A stretch of 33,943 nucleotides of DNA from Tardiphaga sp. Its GTDB lineage: Bacteria; Pseudomonadota; Alphaproteobacteria; Rhizobiales; Xanthobacteraceae. The notes beneath the pieces were generated by a model that worked only from the letters and a program-made list of their open reading frames with translations, did no database searches and was not told the origin of the DNA. The stretch covers positions 1-33,943 of the forward strand of contig NZ_JAQGJD010000246.1 of the NCBI RefSeq assembly GCF_028290785.1. The letters run 5' to 3'. Shown here in pieces: positions 7,282 to 15,926 of the stretch. Position 1 is the stretch's first letter; each line of letters starts with the position of its first letter. The position numbers and the translations under genes were made by a program.

Positions 7282-8475
7282 CTACGCCGCGCTAAGTGCC
7301 GCAAAACCGCGCGCCAGATCCGCCTGGAGATCCTCCACGCTTTCCAGTCCGATATGCAGACGCAGCGCAGGACCGCCCGGCGTCCAGGGCGTGGCGCTGC
7401 GATAGGTGCTGCAGTCGAACGGGATCACCAGGCTTTCGAAGCCGCCCCAGGAGTAGCCCATCCCGAACAGCTTGACCGTATCGAGGAAAGCATCGACCGC
7501 TTTTTCCGACACCGGCTTCAGCACGATGCTGAACAGCCCGGACGCGCCGGTGAAATCGCGCTTCCAGATCGCGTGGCCGGGATGGCTCGGCAGGCCGGGA
7601 TGCAGCACCTTCAGCACTTCCGGCCGCGCCTCCAGCCAGCGCGCCATCTCAAGGCCCGAGTTCTGGTGATGCGCCAGCCGCACCGCCAGCGTGCGCAGGC
7701 CGCGCAGCGCCAGAAAGACGTCATCCGGTCCGGCGCAGACGCCGAGCAGCTTGATGCCTTCGCTGAGCAACGGCCACGCGCGCGCATTGCCGGAGATGGT
7801 GCCGAACATGATGTCGGAATGGCCGCCGATATATTTGGTCGCCGCCTGCAGGCTGATGTCGACGCCTTGCTCAAGGGAACGGTGATAGAGCGGCGTCGCC
7901 CAGGTGTTGTCGTCGATCACCAGCGCGCCATGGGCGTGCGCCACACCGGCGATCGCTGGAATGTCGGGCATCTCGAAGGACTGCGAGCCCGGCGCTTCGA
8001 CCATCACCGCACGGGTGTTCGGCTTGAACAGCGCTTCGATGCCGGCGCCGATCATCGGATCGAAATAGGTGGTCTCGACACCGTAACGCGCCAGCAGGCC
8101 GTTGCAGAAATTTCGTGTTGGTCGGTAGGCATTGTCGCAGACCAGCAGGTGATCGCCGGCCTTCAGCACCGCGAGTAGCGCGGTGGAGATCGCCGACAGC
8201 CCGGACGGCACCAGGCCGACACCGGCGCAGCTCGGGCCTTCCAGCGCCATCAGCGCTTCCTGCAACGCCTTGGTGGTGGGGGTGCCATGGCGGCCGTACT
8301 GGAACTCGCCGCGATGGGCGTGCAGCGCTTCGGCGCTCGGATACAGAACCGTGGAACCGCGCACCACCGGCGGATTGACGAAGCCCTTTTGCGACTCGGT
8401 GTCACGCCCGGCGGTAACGAGCATGGTCTCGATGTCGAGCGGTGTCGTGCCGTGATTATCGTTTGAAGCCGTCAT
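7282..8475 (-). CDS. metC: Cystathionine beta-lyase (PLP-dependent, Cys/Met metabolism family)
   Basis: A 397-residue cytoplasmic PLP enzyme of the gamma-family. It is expected to split cystathionine to homocysteine, pyruvate and ammonia in methionine synthesis. Visible: the substrate/PLP-phosphate motif Y-G-R-H-G-T-P-T near residues 60-67, D-N-T-W-A-T-P for the ring-nitrogen aspartate, the Schiff-base lysine K214 in A-T-K-Y-I-G-G-H-S-D, and the late S-W-G-G-F-E-S segment that distinguishes beta-lyases from cystathionine gamma-synthases. The N-terminal ~15 residues are low-conservation. It is transcribed divergently from aapJ across a 333-base gap. The family is certain; beta-lyase versus a broader C-S lyase rests on the S-x-G-G-x-E-S segment and general resemblance. 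Confidence 0.9.
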   Translation of the reverse strand: MTASNDNHGTTPLDIETMLVTAGRDTESQKGFVNPPVVRGSTVLYPSAEALHAHRGEFQYGRHGTPTTKALQEALMALEGPSCAGVGLVPSGLSAISTALLAVLKAGDHLLVCDNAYRPTRNFCNGLLARYGVETTYFDPMIGAGIEALFKPNTRAVMVEAPGSQSFEMPDIPAIAGVAHAHGALVIDDNTWATPLYHRSLEQGVDISLQAATKYIGGHSDIMFGTISGNARAWPLLSEGIKLLGVCAGPDDVFLALRGLRTLAVRLAHHQNSGLEMARWLEARPEVLKVLHPGLPSHPGHAIWKRDFTGASGLFSIVLKPVSEKAVDAFLDTVKLFGMGYSWGGFESLVIPFDCSTYRSATPWTPGGPALRLHIGLESVEDLQADLARGFAALSAA

Positions 8476-8808
8476 GGATCCGCCGTGGGTTGAACCGTAT
8501 CGCCGCCATCGACGCGTGCCGCTGCGGTCCGCAGGATGCGGATGAAGTAGGGACTCTTACTAACAGGACTGGGAAGATCGGCGTCAACCCCTTGACCGTG
8601 CTGGCTGATCGTACGGTGACCCGCGTCACATTATGGTCGCGGCATGGTGAGCGTCTGCCGCGAATTTCGAACCGATGCCCACAGGTAAGGCGGGGTTTGG
8701 TCGTCTTGAGGGCGAGCCGGGCTTTGCCATGGCCTGACGGGTTGGTAGGGTGTCGTCCCACTGATTGCGTTGATCCAAGCGCCCCGGACGTCCTCGAAAG
8801 GCTTTGCC
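8476..8808. other. Divergent intergenic region between metC and aapJ
   Basis: This 333-base gap must hold the promoters for metC (leftward) and aapJQMP (rightward). I see a short perfect inverted repeat GTGAC-CCGC-GTCAC at 8616-8629, and the AAAGG ribosome site of aapJ at 8797-8801. TTGACC at 8592-8597 resembles a -35 box but has no convincing -10 partner. No NtrC-type or S-box-like element, and no credible coding frame, is recognised. Confidence 0.5.
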
Positions 8809-9825
8809 ATGAAACGCGCAACCCTGGTTTTCACCCTGGCTCTGGCCGCCGGGCTTTCCGCGCAGGCCGCATCGGCGCAAACCCTGAAGACCGTCAAGGA
8901 CCGCGGCATGCTCTCCTGCGGCGTCAGCCAGGGCCTGCCGGGGTTCTCGGCTCCCGACGACAAGGGCAACTGGGCCGGCTTTGACGTCGATCTCTGCCGC
9001 GCCCTCGCCGCCGCCATTTTCAACGATCCGACCAAGATCAAGTTTGTGCCGCTGTCGGCCAAGGACCGGTTCACCGCCTTGCAGTCGGGCGAGATCGACG
9101 TGCTGTCGCGCAACACCACCTGGACGCTGTCGCGCGATACCTCGCTGGGCATCAATTTCGCCGGCATCTCTTATTATGACGGGCAAGGTTTCCTAGTGCG
9201 CAAGTCGCTCAAGGTCAATTCCGCGCTGGAGCTGAACAGCGCTTCCGTATGCGTACAGACCGGCACCACCACCGAACAGAATGTCGCCGACTACTTCAAG
9301 GGCAACAATATGAAGTACGAAGTGATTGCATTCGGCACTGCCGACGAGACCGTTAAGGCCTATGAAGCAGGGCGCTGCGACGTGTTTACCTCCGATATCT
9401 CCGGGCTCTACGCCGAGCGCCTCAAACTCGCCGTTCCCGCCGACCATGGCGTGCTGCCCGAAGTAATCTCCAAGGAACCGCTCGGCCCACTGGTGCGCCA
9501 TGCTGACGACCAGTGGCTGGACGTGGTGAAATGGACGCTGTTCGCGATGGTCAATGCCGAAGAACTCGGCATCACCCAGAAGAACGTCGATGACTTGGCG
9601 AAGTCCGACAAGCCGGAACTGAAGCGGGTATTCGGCACCGACGGCAATCTCGGCGAAACCCTCGGCCTCACCAAGGACTGGGTGTCGCGCATCATCAAGG
9701 CGACCGGCAATTACGGCGAGGTATTCGATCGCAATATCGGCGCTGGCTCCAAGCTCGGCATCGCCCGCGGCCTCAACCAGCTCTGGAACAAGGGCGGCAT
9801 CCAGTACGCGCCGCCGATCCGCTGA
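8809..9825 (+). CDS. aapJ: General L-amino acid ABC transporter, periplasmic binding protein AapJ
   Basis: A 338-residue periplasmic solute-binding protein (SBP family 3) that delivers a broad range of L-amino acids to the AapQMP complex. A clean Sec signal peptide is present (K2-R3, hydrophobic core, cleavage predicted after A-A-S-A at residue 23). The mature start, with V-K-x-R-G-x-L-x-C-G-V, and the D-V-L-S-R-N-T-T-W-T and C-V-Q-T-G-T-T-T-E segments are characteristic of AapJ/BztA. I chose the ATG at 8809, not earlier in-frame codons, because AAAGG sits seven bases upstream and the signal peptide begins there. It leads the aap operon; a 23-base gap separates it from aapQ. In rhizobia this system is important for amino-acid exchange and is typically under nitrogen control, though I see no defined site here. 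Confidence 0.95.
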   Translation: MKRATLVFTLALAAGLSAQAASAQTLKTVKDRGMLSCGVSQGLPGFSAPDDKGNWAGFDVDLCRALAAAIFNDPTKIKFVPLSAKDRFTALQSGEIDVLSRNTTWTLSRDTSLGINFAGISYYDGQGFLVRKSLKVNSALELNSASVCVQTGTTTEQNVADYFKGNNMKYEVIAFGTADETVKAYEAGRCDVFTSDISGLYAERLKLAVPADHGVLPEVISKEPLGPLVRHADDQWLDVVKWTLFAMVNAEELGITQKNVDDLAKSDKPELKRVFGTDGNLGETLGLTKDWVSRIIKATGNYGEVFDRNIGAGSKLGIARGLNQLWNKGGIQYAPPIR

Positions 9826-9848
9826 TCGAGGTCCAATCACCAGCGGCG

Positions 9849-11054
9849 ATGGCCATCGAAGCAAGAGCGCCTCCTTCTCAGTTCGTCGCCAAGTTGCGAC
9901 GCGGACTGGGCGGGCAAGCGGGCTGGCGCGGACTGGCGCTGCAGATCGTGTTCGTGGCGGCTCTGGCGTGGATCGCCTATGAGGTCGTCGCCAACGCCCG
10001 CGCCAACCTGGCGGCACAACGGATCGCGTCGGGTTTCGGCTTTCTCACCAACACCGCGGGCTTCGGTGTCAGCCAGGCGCTGATCCCGTATTCGGAATCC
10101 GATACCTACACCCGGGTGTTCTTCGTCGGCCTCGCCAACACGCTGATGGTGTCGGTCATCGGCATTTTCTTTGCCACCATCATCGGATTCGTGGTGGGTC
10201 TCGGCCGGATGTCGCCGAACTGGCTGCTGGCGCGGATCGCCGGCGGCTATGTCGAACTGATCCGCAACCTGCCGCTGCTGTTTCAGATTTTGTTCTGGTA
10301 TCTCGCGGTACTCGCCGCGCTGCCGAATCCACGGCAGAGCATTTCGCTGCGGGACAGTTTCTTTCTCAGCAATCGCGGCTTCGGGGTTCCAAAGCCGATC
10401 GGTGCCGCTGGCTTCGAGCCATTCGCCATCGCCATCATCGTCGCCATCGTCGGCGCGCTGCTGCTGCGCGGCTTTGCTCGGCGGCAACTCTTCCAGAACG
10501 GCCGGCTGATCCGGATCTGGCCTTACGTGCTCGCCCTCCTGGTCGGGCTGCCGCTCCTCGCCGTGCTGATCTTCCGCAAGCCCGTCACCTTTGAATATCC
10601 GGAACTCAGAGGTTTCAACTTCTCCGGCGGCTCCCGCATCATTCCGGAATTCGTCGCCCTGACGCTGGCGCTGTCGATCTACACCGCGGCCTTTATCGCC
10701 GAGATCGTCCGCGCCGGCGTGCAATCGGTGCACAAGGGACAGATGGAGGCGGGCGCCTCGCTGGGCCTGACCCGCGGCGATAGCTTGCGGCTGATCGTGG
10801 TGCCGCAGGCGCTGCGCGTGATCCTGCCGCCGCTCACCAACCAGTATCTCAACCTCACCAAGAATTCGTCGCTAGCGGTGGCCATCGGCTATCCCGACCT
10901 GTTCTCGGTGTTCGCCGGGACGGCGCTGAGCCAGACCGGGCAGGCGATCGAGATCATCGCCATCACCATGGGCGTCTATCTGGCGATCTCGCTGATCACA
11001 TCGGCGATCATGAGCTTCTACGGCTGGCGGCTCGGCCGGAGCCTGCGCGCATGA
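9849..11054 (+). CDS. aapQ: General L-amino acid ABC transporter permease AapQ
   Basis: A 401-residue inner-membrane permease of the HAAT/PAAT class. An N-terminal membrane anchor (about residues 25-45) is followed by the typical L-x-x-R-I-A-x-G-F-x-F-L region, the permease core beginning near residue 95, and the EAA loop (E-I-V-R-A-G-V-Q-S-V-H-K-G-Q-x-E-A-G-x-S-L-G-L) near residues 285-310 that contacts the ATPase. Length agrees with the family (~400). A hydrophilic/membrane insert between residues ~160 and 260 is normal for AapQ. The stop overlaps the aapM start (ATGA), so translation is coupled. It pairs with AapM as a heterodimeric membrane channel. Confidence 0.94.
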   Translation: MAIEARAPPSQFVAKLRRGLGGQAGWRGLALQIVFVAALAWIAYEVVANARANLAAQRIASGFGFLTNTAGFGVSQALIPYSESDTYTRVFFVGLANTLMVSVIGIFFATIIGFVVGLGRMSPNWLLARIAGGYVELIRNLPLLFQILFWYLAVLAALPNPRQSISLRDSFFLSNRGFGVPKPIGAAGFEPFAIAIIVAIVGALLLRGFARRQLFQNGRLIRIWPYVLALLVGLPLLAVLIFRKPVTFEYPELRGFNFSGGSRIIPEFVALTLALSIYTAAFIAEIVRAGVQSVHKGQMEAGASLGLTRGDSLRLIVVPQALRVILPPLTNQYLNLTKNSSLAVAIGYPDLFSVFAGTALSQTGQAIEIIAITMGVYLAISLITSAIMSFYGWRLGRSLRA

Positions 11055-12562
11055 ACGATGCCGCCTTCATCTCGAAACAACTGATCCCGGAACGCGCCGC
11101 ACCGGTGAAGACCACGGGTCTCGTCGGCTTGGTGCGCACGCGGCTGCTGAACTCGCCGACCAACATTCTGCTCACCATCGCCTGCGTCCTGCTGCTCTGG
11201 TTCACTGTGATTCCCGCGATACGCTTCCTGCTGGTCGATGCGGTATGGCAGGGCCAAGATCGCACGGCGTGCCTGGCCGAAAACGTCGGCCATCCCGTCG
11301 GCGCCTGCTGGCCGTTCGTGCAGGCCAAGTTCACCCAGTTCATCTACGGCTTTTACCCGCAGCCGGAGCGCTGGCGCGTCAATCTGACGTTCGGGCTCGC
11401 GGTCCTTCTGCTGCTGCCACTGCTGATCCCCCGACTGCCTGCCAAGAGCCTCAATGCGGGATTGTTTTTCGTCGGCTTCCCCATCGTGGCGTTCTTCCTG
11501 CTGTATGGCGGCGGCATCCGCGGCTTCGGCATCGTCTGGACCGAAGCCGCGCTGTCCGGCCTTGCCAACGGGTTCGTCGATGGCGGCCGCCGGCTGGCCG
11601 AGGCAACCGCGTTGCCGCTGCTGTCGCAGACCCTCACCGGACTGGGTACACTGATCGCGCTGATCGGCTATGCCCTCGCCATCGTGCTGTGGCCGCTGAC
11701 CTTCCTGCGCAATATCATTCAGGCCTCGGGCAAGCCTGTATGGGTGGACCTGGCCGCAACTGCCCTGATCGTTTCGGCGGTGCTGTTCCTGGTCGGTGGC
11801 GGTTTACGCAACGGCTGGCGCGCGCTGATCCTCAGCCTGACCACCTTTGCGGGGATTGCCGTTGTCATCGCGATCCTGCGGCTCGACCGCGGCGGCCTGC
11901 CGATCGTCGATACCCGCCTGTGGGGCGGCTTGCTGGTGACGCTGGTGGTATCGGTCACCGGAATCGTCACCTCGATGCCGGTCGGCATCGCCCTGGCGCT
12001 GGGCAGGCGTTCGACGATCCCGTTGATCCGGGTGTTCTCGGTCGCCTTCATCGAATTCTGGCGCGGAGTGCCGCTGATCACGGTGCTGTTCTTCGCCACT
12101 TATATGCTGCCGCTGTTTCTACCCGGCAACTTCACCATCGACGGTCTGATGCGCGTGCTGATCGGCATCGCGCTGTTCGCCGGCGCCTACAACGCCGAGG
12201 TCATTCGCGGCGGGCTGCAGGCGATCCCGCGCGGTCAGGCGGAAGCCGCCAGCGCGCTTGGCCTGTCGTCCTGGAAGACCACCGGCCTGGTGGTGATGCC
12301 GCAGGCGTTGCGTCACGTCATCCCCGGCCTCGTCAACAGTTTCATCGCGCTCCTGAAAGACACCTCGCTGGTATCGATCGTGGCGCTGTTCGATCTGCTC
12401 GGCCAGTTGCGCGCGTCGTTCGCAGATCCGGTCTGGTCGACGCCGACCACCTTGTTCACCGGGTTTGCCTTCACCGGCATGCTCTACTTCGTGATGTGCT
12501 TCGGCATGTCGCGCTATTCACTGTTCGTCGAGCACCGGCTCAATGCTCACCGGCGCAACTGA
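11051..12562 (+). CDS. aapM: General L-amino acid ABC transporter permease AapM, enlarged
   Basis: Second permease of the aap system, 503 residues. The C-terminal ~230 residues are a standard AapM core: L-W-G-G-L-L-V-T near residue 295, F-W-R-G-V-P-L-I-T-V-L-F, and the EAA loop E-V-I-R-G-G-L-Q-A-I-P-R-G-Q-x-E-A-A-S-A-L-G-L. An N-terminal membrane anchor is at about residues 36-58. Compared with the roughly 380-390 residues I expect for Rhizobium AapM, there are about 110-120 extra residues between the anchor region and the core (about 160-280), containing three or four added hydrophobic segments. The insert has the same composition as the rest of the gene and keeps the frame, so it looks like a lineage feature rather than damage. 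Six bases separate it from aapP. Confidence 0.92.
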   Translation: MNDAAFISKQLIPERAAPVKTTGLVGLVRTRLLNSPTNILLTIACVLLLWFTVIPAIRFLLVDAVWQGQDRTACLAENVGHPVGACWPFVQAKFTQFIYGFYPQPERWRVNLTFGLAVLLLLPLLIPRLPAKSLNAGLFFVGFPIVAFFLLYGGGIRGFGIVWTEAALSGLANGFVDGGRRLAEATALPLLSQTLTGLGTLIALIGYALAIVLWPLTFLRNIIQASGKPVWVDLAATALIVSAVLFLVGGGLRNGWRALILSLTTFAGIAVVIAILRLDRGGLPIVDTRLWGGLLVTLVVSVTGIVTSMPVGIALALGRRSTIPLIRVFSVAFIEFWRGVPLITVLFFATYMLPLFLPGNFTIDGLMRVLIGIALFAGAYNAEVIRGGLQAIPRGQAEAASALGLSSWKTTGLVVMPQALRHVIPGLVNSFIALLKDTSLVSIVALFDLLGQLRASFADPVWSTPTTLFTGFAFTGMLYFVMCFGMSRYSLFVEHRLNAHRRN

Positions 12563-12568
12563 GGTTTC

Positions 12569-13315
12569 ATGATGATGAATGCCCACCCGATCGTCACCAT
12601 CGCCGGCCTCAACAAATGGTTCGGCGACTTCCATGTGCTGCGGGACGTCGGACTCGATGTCGGCCGCGGTGAGCGGATCGTGATCTGCGGCCCCTCCGGC
12701 TCCGGCAAATCGACGCTGATCCGCTGCATCAACGCGCTGGAGGAGTTTCAGGAGGGCCGCATCCAGGTCGATGGCATCGAACTCGGCCCCAACCTGCGCC
12801 ACGTCGATGACATCCGCCGCGAGGTCGGCATGGTGTTCCAGAGCTTCAATCTGTTTCCCCATCTCACCGTGCTGGAAAACTGCACCCTGGCGCCGATCTG
12901 GGTACGCAACATGCCGAAGAAGGAGGCCGAAGAAGCGGCGATGAAATACCTTGAGCGGGTACGCATTCCGCAGCAGGCTCACAAGTTTCCCGGTCAGTTG
13001 TCCGGCGGCCAGCAGCAGCGCGTCGCCATCGCGCGGGCACTGACCATGAACCCAAAAGTTATGCTGTTCGACGAGCCTACTTCCTCGCTCGACCCCGAGA
13101 TGGTCAAGGAAGTCCTCGACACCATGGTCGATCTCGCGGAGGAGGGCATGACCATGCTGGTGGTGACTCACGAGATGGGCTTTGCCAAGCAGGTCGCCGA
13201 TCGCGTGGTGTTCATGGATGACGGGCAAATTCTCGAGGCGAACACCCCGAACGAGTTTTTCGCCCATCCGCAGCACGAGCGGACGAAGCTGTTTCTCGGG
13301 CAGATTTTGCGCTGA
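12569..13315 (+). CDS. aapP: General L-amino acid ABC transporter ATP-binding protein AapP
   Basis: A 248-residue cytoplasmic ABC ATPase that powers AapQM. Walker [10 protein letters not shown] (about residues 41-49), the Q-loop region [10 protein letters not shown], signature L-S-G-G-Q-Q-Q-R (about 145), Walker [11 protein letters not shown] and the switch histidine in V-T-H-E are all intact. Three ATGs occur at the start (12569, 12572, 12578); a GAGG lies upstream, so the exact first residue is uncertain by up to three residues. It closes the aapJQMP operon and is followed directly by an inverted-repeat element. Confidence 0.95.
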   Translation: MMMNAHPIVTIAGLNKWFGDFHVLRDVGLDVGRGERIVICGPSGSGKSTLIRCINALEEFQEGRIQVDGIELGPNLRHVDDIRREVGMVFQSFNLFPHLTVLENCTLAPIWVRNMPKKEAEEAAMKYLERVRIPQQAHKFPGQLSGGQQQRVAIARALTMNPKVMLFDEPTSSLDPEMVKEVLDTMVDLAEEGMTMLVVTHEMGFAKQVADRVVFMDDGQILEANTPNEFFAHPQHERTKLFLGQILR

Positions 13316-13328
13316 AATACTCTGGCCT

Positions 13329-13455
13329 CTCCCCGTCATTGCGAGGAGCCCTTGCGACGAAGCAATCCAGTCTCCGCTTGTGGCCTTCTGGATTGCCGGG
13401 TCGCTTCGCTAAGGGAAAAGCCGCAGGCTTTCCCTGACCTCGCGATGACGGGGAG
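13329..13455. repeat. Dispersed long inverted-repeat element after aapP
   Basis: The 127-base element is bounded by a perfect 11-base inverted repeat, CTCCCCGTCAT (13329-13339) and ATGACGGGGAG (13445-13455). A second nested pair, GCAATCCAG (13362-13370) and CTGGATTGC (13388-13396), lies inside. The right arm carries an additional small hairpin (about 13411-13434, AGGGAAA...TTTCCCT) with no match in the left arm. This looks like the very common Bradyrhizobiaceae-type intergenic palindrome with GTCATTGCGAGG ends. Lying between the convergent aapP and cysK genes, its RNA could fold into a long stem on either strand and serve as a bidirectional end signal. Confidence 0.75.
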
Positions 13456-13471
13456 GAACCTGTGCCCAGCC

Positions 13472-14512
13472 TCACACCGTCTCGAACGGCACCTTGATGT
13501 TGCTCTTCTGCTCCAGCCATTCCGGCACCGGCAGGTTCTTGCTGCGCATGAATTCGGGGTTGAACAGCTTCGACTGATAGCGGGCGCCGCCATCGCACAG
13601 GATGGTCACGATGGTCTTCCCGGGTCCTAGTTCCTTCGCCAGACGGATCGCGCCGGCGATATTGATGCCGGTCGAGCCGCCGAGGCAGAGGCCCTCGTGC
13701 TGCAGCAGGTCATAGATCGCGGCAACGGCTTCCTCGTCGGAAATCAGGAAGGCGGTATCGACCTTCGCAGTCTCGATGACTGGCGTCACACGGCCGATCC
13801 CGATGCCTTCCGTGATGGAATCGCCTGGCGTGGACTTGGCTTCGCCATGCTTGAACCAGTTATACATCGCAAAACCCTGCGGATCGGCGCAGGCCGTGAC
13901 GATGTTGACGTTCTTTTCCTTCAGGTAGCGGGTCGTGCCAGCCAGCGTGCCGCCGGTCCCGACCGAACAAATGAAGCCATCCACCTTGCCGTCGGTCTGA
14001 TCCCAGATCTCGGGGCCCGTCGATTCGTAGTGGGCCTTGGCGTTGTCGAGATTATTCCACTGGTCGGCGAACAGAACGCCGTTTGGCTCGGTCTTGCGCA
14101 GCTGCTCCGCAAGCCGCCGCCCGACATGCTGGTAGTTGTTCGGATTGGCGAACGGCAGCGCGGGCACCTCGATCAGTTCGGCGCCGTTAAACCGCAGCAT
14201 GTCTTTCTTTTCCTGGCTCTGCGTGTCCGGGATCACGATCAGCGTGCGATAGCCGCGCGCACTGGCTACCACGGCGAGACCGATGCCCGTATTGCCCGCG
14301 GTCGACTCGACAATGAGACCGCCGGTCTTGAGTTCACCGCGCTTCTCGGCTTCGAGGATCATCCATTTGCCCGCGCGATCCTTCACCGATCCGCCCGGGT
14401 TCATGAACTCCGCCTTGCCGAGAATGGTGCAGCCGGTCAGTTCGGAGGCGCGCTTCAGCTTGATGAGCGGCGTGTTGCCGATCGCTTCGATGACGTCCTG
14501 GTCAATGTTCAT
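13472..14512 (-). CDS. cysK: Cysteine synthase A (O-acetylserine sulfhydrylase)
   Basis: A 346-residue cytoplasmic PLP enzyme (beta-family, fold type II) that makes cysteine from O-acetylserine and sulfide. The PLP lysine K44 lies in N-P-G-G-S-V-K-D-R; the asparagine-containing S-T-A-G-N-T-G substrate loop, the phosphate-binding G-T-G-G-T loop, and the C-terminal G-G-S-T-G-I-N serine site are all present. The open frame runs 63 codons further upstream, but M-N-I-D at 14512 is where family similarity begins (I-G-N-T-P-L). It is slightly longer than enteric CysK (~323). It is separated from the CFA synthase stop by 101 bases on the same strand, so it may share that transcript or have its own promoter. 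CysK versus CysM is called on general resemblance. Confidence 0.9.
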   Translation of the reverse strand: MNIDQDVIEAIGNTPLIKLKRASELTGCTILGKAEFMNPGGSVKDRAGKWMILEAEKRGELKTGGLIVESTAGNTGIGLAVVASARGYRTLIVIPDTQSQEKKDMLRFNGAELIEVPALPFANPNNYQHVGRRLAEQLRKTEPNGVLFADQWNNLDNAKAHYESTGPEIWDQTDGKVDGFICSVGTGGTLAGTTRYLKEKNVNIVTACADPQGFAMYNWFKHGEAKSTPGDSITEGIGIGRVTPVIETAKVDTAFLISDEEAVAAIYDLLQHEGLCLGGSTGINIAGAIRLAKELGPGKTIVTILCDGGARYQSKLFNPEFMRSKNLPVPEWLEQKSNIKVPFETV

Positions 14513-14613
14513 GATGCGGAAAATCTTGCCTAAGGGTGCCAAACAGGTCGCGACCCTAGTGGAGGGCCGAAAGGCGCACAAGGGAGCGCAAACCCTGCTC
14601 TTCGGCCGGCGGA

Positions 14614-15858
14614 TCACTTCGCTTTTGCGAACACCACCTGGCGGACATCGATGTTCCCCGACAGGAATCCGGCCTCGCAATAGGCCAGGTAATATTCCCA
14701 CAGCCGGCGGAAACGGTCGTCAAATCCCAGCGGCGTCAGGCTCGGCCAGGCCGCACGGAAATTATCTCTCCAGGTGGCCAGCGTCTTGGCATAATCCAGT
14801 CCGAAAATGCGCTCGCGCACCACCGGCACGCCGAACTTGTCGCCCAGCGATTTGAGAATCTCCGGCGACGGCAGCATGCCGCCGGGGAAAACGTAGCGCT
14901 GGATGAAATCGACCTCGCGGCGATAGGCCTGGAAGAACTTGTCCTGGATGGTGATGGCCTGGATGCCGACCAGTCCGCCCGGCAGCAGCCGGTCGCGCAA
15001 TTGTGAGAAATACTGCGGCCAGAACTGCTCGCCGACCGCCTCGATCATCTCGATGGAAGCGATGCGGTCGTACTGTCCGCGCTCGTCGCGATAGTCCTGG
15101 AACTTGATTTCGACCTGGCCTGTCAGGCCGGCATCCTGGATCCGCTTCTGCGCGAAATCGCGCTGCTCGCGGCTGATGGTCAGGCCGGTGACATGGGCGC
15201 CATAGTTCTTGGCGGCGTATTCCGCAAAGCCGCCCCAACCGCAGCCGATCTCGAGCACCTTGTGGCCGGGCTGCAGGTCGATGGCCTCGGCCAGCCTCCG
15301 GTACTTGTTGTTCTGCGCAGCCGTGAGATCCTGCGTGCCGTCCTCGAAGATCGCCGAGGAATAGGTCATGCTCGGATCGAGCCAGGCCGAGTAGAACGCG
15401 TTGCCGATGTCATAATGGGCGTAGATGTTCCGCTTCGCCTGCCGCCTGGTGTTGCGGTTGAACCAGTGCCGGACGATCTGCACGAAGCGCATCATCGGAT
15501 TGTCGCCGAGCATGGCCTGGATCAGGTCGTGGTTGACGCAGAACAAATACAGGAACTGGGTCAGGTCCGGCGTGTCCCATTCGCCATGCAGATAGGCCTC
15601 GGCAACACCGATGTCGCCGCCATTGACCAGCCGCGAGGCGAAACCGTAGCCATAGATCGTCATCGATGCCGCAGGACCGGGCTCGACGCCGCCGAGCCGC
15701 ACCTGGCGCCCGTCGGGCAGCGTCACGTCAAGTGTGCCGCTGCGCAGCTTCGAGCCGAACCCGAGAGCCAGCCGCACGACACGCGGCAGGTCGGCGAGTT
15801 TGCGATCGACATTATCCGGGGTCAGGACGATCAGCTTGGACGCGACTAAATCAGACAT
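14614..15858 (-). CDS. Cyclopropane-fatty-acyl-phospholipid synthase family methyltransferase
   Basis: A 414-residue SAM-dependent enzyme of the CFA synthase family, which adds a methylene (or methyl) group across double bonds of membrane phospholipid acyl chains. Evidence: the SAM site V-L-E-I-G-C-G-W-G-G-F near residue 200, the preceding Y-D-I-G-N-x-F-Y-x-x-W-L-D-x-x-M-T-Y-S segment, and the conserved E-M-x-E-A-V-G and Y-V-F-P-G-G regions. I prefer ATG 15858 (M-S-D-L) although another ATG lies at 15870; neither has a strong ribosome site. It lies 68 bases downstream of DUF1365 and behind a flavin amine-oxidase-like gene. This context points to a specialised member rather than the solitary stress-induced Cfa; related alpha-proteobacterial and actinobacterial family members make methylated or furan fatty acids. 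Product chemistry is therefore open. Confidence 0.88.
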   Translation of the reverse strand: MSDLVASKLIVLTPDNVDRKLADLPRVVRLALGFGSKLRSGTLDVTLPDGRQVRLGGVEPGPAASMTIYGYGFASRLVNGGDIGVAEAYLHGEWDTPDLTQFLYLFCVNHDLIQAMLGDNPMMRFVQIVRHWFNRNTRRQAKRNIYAHYDIGNAFYSAWLDPSMTYSSAIFEDGTQDLTAAQNNKYRRLAEAIDLQPGHKVLEIGCGWGGFAEYAAKNYGAHVTGLTISREQRDFAQKRIQDAGLTGQVEIKFQDYRDERGQYDRIASIEMIEAVGEQFWPQYFSQLRDRLLPGGLVGIQAITIQDKFFQAYRREVDFIQRYVFPGGMLPSPEILKSLGDKFGVPVVRERIFGLDYAKTLATWRDNFRAAWPSLTPLGFDDRFRRLWEYYLAYCEAGFLSGNIDVRQVVFAKAK

Positions 15859-15926
15859 TTGCAGACCCATCGAATTGCGCGGCTCTGTGTCCGAGTTGTA
15901 CGTGGACTGGAGATACGGTCGCAGTC

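Noticed and set aside
8718-8811. Direct repeat GGCTTTGCCATG before and at the aapJ start
   Set aside because: A short, single duplication without wider similarity; most likely chance, and the first copy has no credible frame behind it.
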